From the NCBI GenBank assembly GCA_900540375.1, contig UQFS01000004.1:62001-126000 (forward strand): a stretch of 64,000 bases of DNA, written 5' to 3'. This DNA is from an uncultured Prevotella sp. (GTDB lineage Bacteria > Bacteroidota > Bacteroidia > Bacteroidales > Bacteroidaceae). A program made the translations under genes and the position numbers. The first letter of the stretch is position 1. Each line of letters begins with the position of its first letter. The notes below the pieces were generated by a model that worked only from the letters and a program-made list of their open reading frames with translations, had not been told where the DNA came from and searched no databases. This document shows, piece after piece, positions 60,372 through 64,000 of this stretch.

Positions 60372-60403
60372 GAGGGTATCTTGTAATGAGGTACCCTCTT
60401 TTT
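60372..60403 (+). terminator. Terminator of the SusCD operon
   Basis: GAGGGTA/TACCCTC stem, 13-base loop, followed by TTTTTG. Confidence 0.85.
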
Positions 60404-60467
60404 GTTTGTCTTCTACTTAATGATAATACATTTTATTGCCATTTGCTGATTATTTCTTTCTTTTTTG

Positions 60468-60499
60468 TTTGTGTATATCAAAAGAAATACTTATGTTTG
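60468..60499 (+). promoter_or_regulatory. Orphan promoter in the gap after the SusCD operon
   Basis: TTTG (60468-60471), a 20-base spacer, TATGTTTG (60492-60499). The -7 box is inside a palindrome CTTATGTT-TGC-AACATAAG (60490-60508), which may be an operator. No protein gene follows on this strand. Confidence 0.6.
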
Positions 60500-60505
60500 C
60501 AACAT

Positions 60506-60714
60506 AAGAATTGTAGGAGAGAATTATACGCATCATCCGCCGCACCGTAGATGCAAGCGAAAAGACAGAAGTCAGAAAGGTTATCAGAAACTAAACTTCC
60601 GCTCTTTTGTAAAACATACAAAGTAGGTATGCCTGTTCTGTGACGGAGTTTACAGAGCCGATAATACAAAAATAGTAAAGGCCGGCGCAACAGAGTGTTG
60701 CGCCGGCCTTTAAC
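60506..60714 (+). ncRNA. Candidate small RNA of about 205 bases
   Basis: The start is inferred from the orphan promoter at 60468-60499 and the end from a 15-base perfect stem at 60677-60711 (AAAGGCCGGCGCAAC, 5-base loop). The T-run after the stem is weak (TTTAACTTT). The interval has no plausible protein frame and contains a smaller pairing (TCTGT...ACAGA near 60630-60655). No known RNA family was recognised. It could instead be a protein-free leader or spurious. Confidence 0.4.
60677..60711. terminator. Strong stem-loop
   Basis: A perfect 15-base GC-rich inverted repeat with a 5-base loop (AGAGT). It could end the candidate small RNA on the plus strand or the M6 protease transcript on the minus strand (followed there by TTTACTATTTTTG). 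Confidence 0.7.
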
Positions 60715-60761
60715 TTTATATGTAGTCATCTCCCACTATTCTTCCGTGGAGAGAGAATGTA

Positions 60762-60834
60762 TATAACTTCCTTTCGTTTTCTACCGGGTGACTTGAGGAG
60801 GTATAACTTCCCTTCGTTTTCTACCGGATGACTT
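60762..60834. repeat. Direct repeat across the 3' end of the protease gene
   Basis: Two 33-base copies (60762-60794 and 60802-60834) differ at two positions and are 40 bases apart. The right copy includes the last codons and the stop (TAG) of the M6 protease gene; the left copy is a duplicate of that gene end in non-coding DNA. Confidence 0.85.
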
Positions 60835-62602
60835 TCTTGGTGTTTCCGTCCGCATTCTTTATGATGACGACGCCTTTGGTCTTGTTGTCAGCTTTTGTAC
60901 CCACGAGTGTGTAGATCTGTGGCTTGCCTTTGTGGTCAGTGGTGATGGAGGCAATGCCGGCCGAGGTGGTCAGTGGGGTGTAGTGGAATGACACTGTGCC
61001 GTCTGCAGCCGTCTGTATGTTGGAGAGTCCCGCGGTAGTGGGGACGCTGTAGCCCGTATAGAAACTAAGGGCGGGCGTGGAGTTGCCGCTGAGTTGGCTA
61101 TTCAGATCGGTGGGATAGGTGTCGCTGGCGAGTGTCTCGTCGGAGAGGTCGCCGTCAGCGGGCACGATGGTCATGCGCGGATGATTCTGGTCGCGTGCGG
61201 CGTTGACTGTGTTGTATGCCCATGAGCGTGCATCGTAGTCGATGTGGAGCACGAGCAGACCGTGTCCGGGCAGGGCGCTGTCCCAGTGGCTGTCTGTGCG
61301 GTTTTCAAAGAGATAGTACTCGTTGTTGTTGTCGGGATTGGTGAGGATATAGGCGTTGCCACCATCAGCGAGTCCTTTCATGGCTTTGATGTCGAGAGGC
61401 TGGTCACCGAGCTTTGTCGGTGTGATCCATCCCATGAATGCCTTCTCATAGGAAGTGTATCCGGCAGGCACCGTGCCGATGCCCGTCCCGCCATAAACAT
61501 TCTTCAAGGCTTCCGGTCCACCGTTGTAGCTTCCCGAGCACATCAGGTCGTAGCTGCCCGTGCCCACATTGCCGCCGTAGCCAGTGTCGTAGAGGTCAGG
61601 GAGTCCTAAGCAATGGGAGAACTCATGGCAGATGGTGCCGATACCCATGTAGAACAGACGGTCCTTGCCATTGAGGTTAGCGTACACCATCTCGTTGCTG
61701 CACGCATAGGTGTTGACCGTCACGTTGCCGAACTTCAGTGGCTGATTGCCGCTGTCGCTCAGCGAGTATTTGTGTGGCCAGATGGTGTTGTCGTCGCCAC
61801 CGGTAGCCTGTCCCTCGCCGGCATAGACAATGTAGACCTGTTCCACTTCACCGTCGTCATTCCAGTCATAGTCTGCGAAGTTCACCTGATCTTTAATGGC
61901 ATTGCAGGCATCGATCACCATTTGTGGTGCGCTGCCGTCAGCCTCATTACCTGAGGGTGCACCGTAATAAGAGTATGGGTGGTCGAGTGTGACTGGGCCT
62001 ACGACATCGAAGGAGAGGTCGAACAGTCCGTTGCTTTGATCGTGGAAGTAGTCGTGTACGCTGCCGATGGCACCGCTCTTTGTGTCAGTATAGCTGTCTT
62101 TGTTGAGCATGTCGCTATAGAGTGTCTTGACATCTGTCTCGCCCGAGCCGAGTGTCAGCACATCCGATGGATTGGCGAAACGCTGGTTGCTGAACTGCAC
62201 GAGGATGACAAGTCCTTTTTTCTTGCCTGTAACCACATTGGCGCGGGTACCTATCTTCTGCATAGATTGGCTGCGCATCTTTGCATTCAAAGCCTCTACA
62301 TCGTTAAGCGATGCGGCAAAGCGCTCTTCATGATCCTTACGCTGGTCACGCGCGTGAGCCAGCACATCAGAGGCGACAAGATGTCCGCTGCGGATATGGG
62401 CATAGTAATAACTCCCGTCGTGAGACAGTACGGGAATGCCATCGTCAGTGACGGCATAATGGAAATGTTCGTCACCTACCAACTTCAGCCGGATGGTTGT
62501 GCCGTCGGCTTGCCGCACGGAGCGCCACACCGATAGTGCCGGAATGGCAAAAAGTGAGGAAGCAAAAAGGGATGCTAAGCAAAATGTAAATAATCTCTTC
62601 AT
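60821..62602 (-). CDS. Secreted M6-family metalloprotease
   Basis: A 593-residue protease with a signal peptide (ending SSLFA). The catalytic zinc site HEFSHCLGLPD and the Met-turn region YDLMCSGSYNGG lie near residues 330-355. The C-terminal 50 residues (IYTLVGTKAD... GVVIIKNADGNTKKVIR) resemble the short T9SS-type sorting tails of Prevotella secreted proteins. ATG 62602 is the start; the upstream TTG at 62626 lies in the -7 box. It may supply peptides for the neighbouring SusCD system (inference). Confidence 0.87.
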   Translation of the reverse strand: MKRLFTFCLASLFASSLFAIPALSVWRSVRQADGTTIRLKLVGDEHFHYAVTDDGIPVLSHDGSYYYAHIRSGHLVASDVLAHARDQRKDHEERFAASLNDVEALNAKMRSQSMQKIGTRANVVTGKKKGLVILVQFSNQRFANPSDVLTLGSGETDVKTLYSDMLNKDSYTDTKSGAIGSVHDYFHDQSNGLFDLSFDVVGPVTLDHPYSYYGAPSGNEADGSAPQMVIDACNAIKDQVNFADYDWNDDGEVEQVYIVYAGEGQATGGDDNTIWPHKYSLSDSGNQPLKFGNVTVNTYACSNEMVYANLNGKDRLFYMGIGTICHEFSHCLGLPDLYDTGYGGNVGTGSYDLMCSGSYNGGPEALKNVYGGTGIGTVPAGYTSYEKAFMGWITPTKLGDQPLDIKAMKGLADGGNAYILTNPDNNNEYYLFENRTDSHWDSALPGHGLLVLHIDYDARSWAYNTVNAARDQNHPRMTIVPADGDLSDETLASDTYPTDLNSQLSGNSTPALSFYTGYSVPTTAGLSNIQTAADGTVSFHYTPLTTSAGIASITTDHKGKPQIYTLVGTKADNKTKGVVIIKNADGNTKKVIR

Positions 62603-62623
62603 ATTTTCTTTGAATTTACAATG

Positions 62624-62655
62624 CAAAGTTACGGTTTTTCTTTCATTTACCCAAA
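62624..62655 (-). promoter_or_regulatory. Promoter of the M6 protease gene
   Basis: On the minus strand: TTTG (62655-62652), a 20-base spacer, TAACTTTG (62631-62624). It decides the ATG at 62602. Confidence 0.75.
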
Positions 62656-62743
62656 AATCCGTTTCCTAAAAGGTGCTGTTATTAAGAATTATGAGTCAGA
62701 CAAAGAATCTGATAACAGTTTCCTGACAGGGAGACATAAAAAC

Positions 62744-62767
62744 AGCCTCCTGCCATGACAGGAGGCT
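62744..62767 (-). terminator. Terminator of the kor genes
   Basis: AGCCTCCTG/CAGGAGGCT stem with a 6-base loop, followed on the minus strand by GTTTTTATG; 43 bases after the korB stop. Confidence 0.88.
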
Positions 62768-62809
62768 TCTGCCTTAGATTTAAGAATATTCTGAGGAATG
62801 ATGACTTTT

Positions 62810-63835
62810 TTACTTCACTTCCCAAATGTCGTTGGTCTCGAGCAGTTCGGTGAAGTTGTGATAAGGCTTTTGCTTCTTCACGTCCTCGATCTGCTGGTTG
62901 ACAGCATCGTCGTAGGTCGGTGCCTCTACGTCGCGGATGACGCCGAGAGCCACGGGGAATCCGTGCTCATTGTCCATCATGGCGAGTTTGAGCTGCAGGG
63001 TGTTGTCGGGATTGTGGCTGTCGTGGACGAGTACGTCGTCAATGGTGTAGCCGTCCTTGCCGATTTCTACCACTTTCAGTCCGAATCCCTCCTGCACGAG
63101 TCCGTATTCGTTGTTAGGTCCGAAGACGAGGGGCTTGCCGTCCTCGACATAGATGGCATTTTTGGAGCGTCCCTCACGGGTGTAGATGGGGTCGTAGGCT
63201 CCGTTGTTGAAGATCATGCAGTTTTGCAGTATCTCGCAAACGGCAGCTCCCTTGTGGTGGTAGGCAGCCTTGAGGATCTCCACGGTATGGGCTGCGTCTG
63301 AGGCCACGGCACGGGCAAAGAAACGGCCGCGGGCGCCGAAGCAGAGCTCAGCGGGGCGGAAAGGATCCTCCACGGTACCGTAGGGACTCGACTTCGAGAC
63401 GAAGCCACGGGGCGACGTCGGCGAGTACTGACCCTTGGTCAGACCGTAGATGCGGTTGTTGAGCAGGATGATGTTCAAGTCGATGTTGCGTCGCATGGCG
63501 TGGATGAAGTGGTTGCCGCCGATAGCCAGTCCGTCGCCGTCACCACTGATCTGCCAGATGGTGAGTTTAGGATTGACAACTTTGGCTCCCGTAGCTATGG
63601 CGGCGGCACGTCCGTGGATGGTCTGCATGGCGTAGGTGTTGACATAATAAGGCAGACGGCTTGAGCAGCCGATGCCGGAGATGACGGCCGTCTCGTATGG
63701 CGGCACGCCGATTTCGGCCATTGCCTTTTGCAGGCTGGCCAGGAACGAATGGTCGCCGCAACCAGGGCACCAGCGGGGCTGGCCCTTCTTAAAGTCGGCG
63801 GCGGTATAGGATGATGTGCTTTGTTTTGCTTCCAT
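62810..63835 (-). CDS. korB: 2-oxoacid:ferredoxin oxidoreductase, beta subunit
   Basis: The thiamine-diphosphate-binding subunit, probably of 2-oxoglutarate:ferredoxin oxidoreductase, giving succinyl-CoA, CO2 and reduced ferredoxin in the anaerobe's partial TCA pathway. The 341-residue protein has RWCPGCGDHSFLASLQKAM, GIGCSSRLPYYVNTY, and the TPP motif SGDGDGLAIGGNHFIHAMRR to ILLNNRIYGLTKGQ. ATG 63835 (MEAKQSTSS) fits the family. It is 60 bases downstream of the alpha-subunit gene. Confidence 0.92.
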   Translation of the reverse strand: MEAKQSTSSYTAADFKKGQPRWCPGCGDHSFLASLQKAMAEIGVPPYETAVISGIGCSSRLPYYVNTYAMQTIHGRAAAIATGAKVVNPKLTIWQISGDGDGLAIGGNHFIHAMRRNIDLNIILLNNRIYGLTKGQYSPTSPRGFVSKSSPYGTVEDPFRPAELCFGARGRFFARAVASDAAHTVEILKAAYHHKGAAVCEILQNCMIFNNGAYDPIYTREGRSKNAIYVEDGKPLVFGPNNEYGLVQEGFGLKVVEIGKDGYTIDDVLVHDSHNPDNTLQLKLAMMDNEHGFPVALGVIRDVEAPTYDDAVNQQIEDVKKQKPYHNFTELLETNDIWEVK

Positions 63836-63895
63836 AATACTTGATTTGTTGTTTGGGCGATGACCCATGATGCCGATAAAACCCTGTTGAGGCAA

Positions 63896-64000
63896 TTACT
63901 GCAGCACGCGTGTCTCGAAGGTAGGACCGGTCATCTGCTCTTCCGGCGTGACGATGATCTTCTCAAATCCCTTGACGAGCTCGCTGACCACAAAGGGCTG
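63896..64000 (-). CDS. korA: 2-oxoacid:ferredoxin oxidoreductase, alpha subunit (C-terminal fragment)
   Basis: The last 34 codons of a gene entering from the right edge: QPFVVSELVKGFEKIIVTPE, ending TRVLQ and TAA. The sequence matches KorA C-termini and the gene lies directly before korB. Confidence 0.8.
   Translation of the reverse strand, partial: QPFVVSELVKGFEKIIVTPEEQMTGPTFETRVLQ

Noticed and set aside
60478..60729. An 83-codon minus-strand open frame in the gap after the SusCD operon
   Set aside because: It spans the strong stem-loop and the candidate small RNA and shows no protein-like features.

Overview
The window is chromosomal DNA of a Bacteroidales bacterium, most likely Prevotella or a close relative in Prevotellaceae. 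The evidence is a SusC/SusD pair, a PorZ-type component of the type IX secretion system, a fused SecDF, Bacteroidetes-only families (DUF4294, DUF4302, OMP_b-brl barrels, DUF4974 anti-sigma proteins), and many promoters of the Bacteroidetes form TTTG-N19/20-TAnnTTTG instead of sigma-70 boxes. Strong Shine-Dalgarno sequences are mostly absent. The -7 boxes often settle the true start codon, and I moved several starts downstream for that reason. No tools were run, so product names rest on recognised motifs.

Layout. 1-416: the 5' end of ahpC and a divergent promoter region with an OxyR-like box. 416-8216: leuS, a YitT-type membrane protein, rdgB, porZ and a GT39-like membrane glycosyltransferase. 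8895-14079: a surface-sugar operon (DegT aminotransferase, CDP-glucose synthase, LicD, UXS-like SDR, UDP-glucose dehydrogenase), followed by trpS and tRNA-Arg(CCT). 15556-17444: a three-gene DUF3791/DUF3990/DUF3791 operon whose ADP-ribosyltransferase-like middle gene carries an in-frame amber codon, divergent from an ADP-ribosylglycohydrolase gene. 17599-30378: housekeeping and envelope quality control (secDF, an EEP phosphohydrolase, rhomboid, HU, a glutaminyl-cyclase-like M28 enzyme, a GATase-dipeptidase fusion, an Lrp regulator, three tandem FKBP isomerases, a sirtuin). 30522-35297: a small barrel protein, then an ECF sigma / anti-sigma / TonB-receptor operon. 35507-46123: miaB and an LPS/glycan assembly block (ABC flippase, LpxL-like acyltransferase, InaA-type kinase, four glycosyltransferases, a second LicD). 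46448-51039: DUF4294, an AAA/PD-(D/E)XK gene, a remnant of an ABC ATPase gene, and an amino-acid:sodium symporter. 51387-60343: a SusCD operon with a zinc metallopeptidase and two other lipoproteins, probably for peptide or protein uptake. 60344-64000: a candidate small RNA, an M6-family secreted protease and korBA.

The most unusual structure is a set of five short tandem arrays in gene-free DNA. Every array has a period of exactly 22 bp, but the repeated sequence differs from locus to locus; several units are imperfect palindromes. The other main candidate for an undescribed system is the DUF3791-DUF3990-DUF3791 operon beside an ADP-ribosylglycohydrolase gene.
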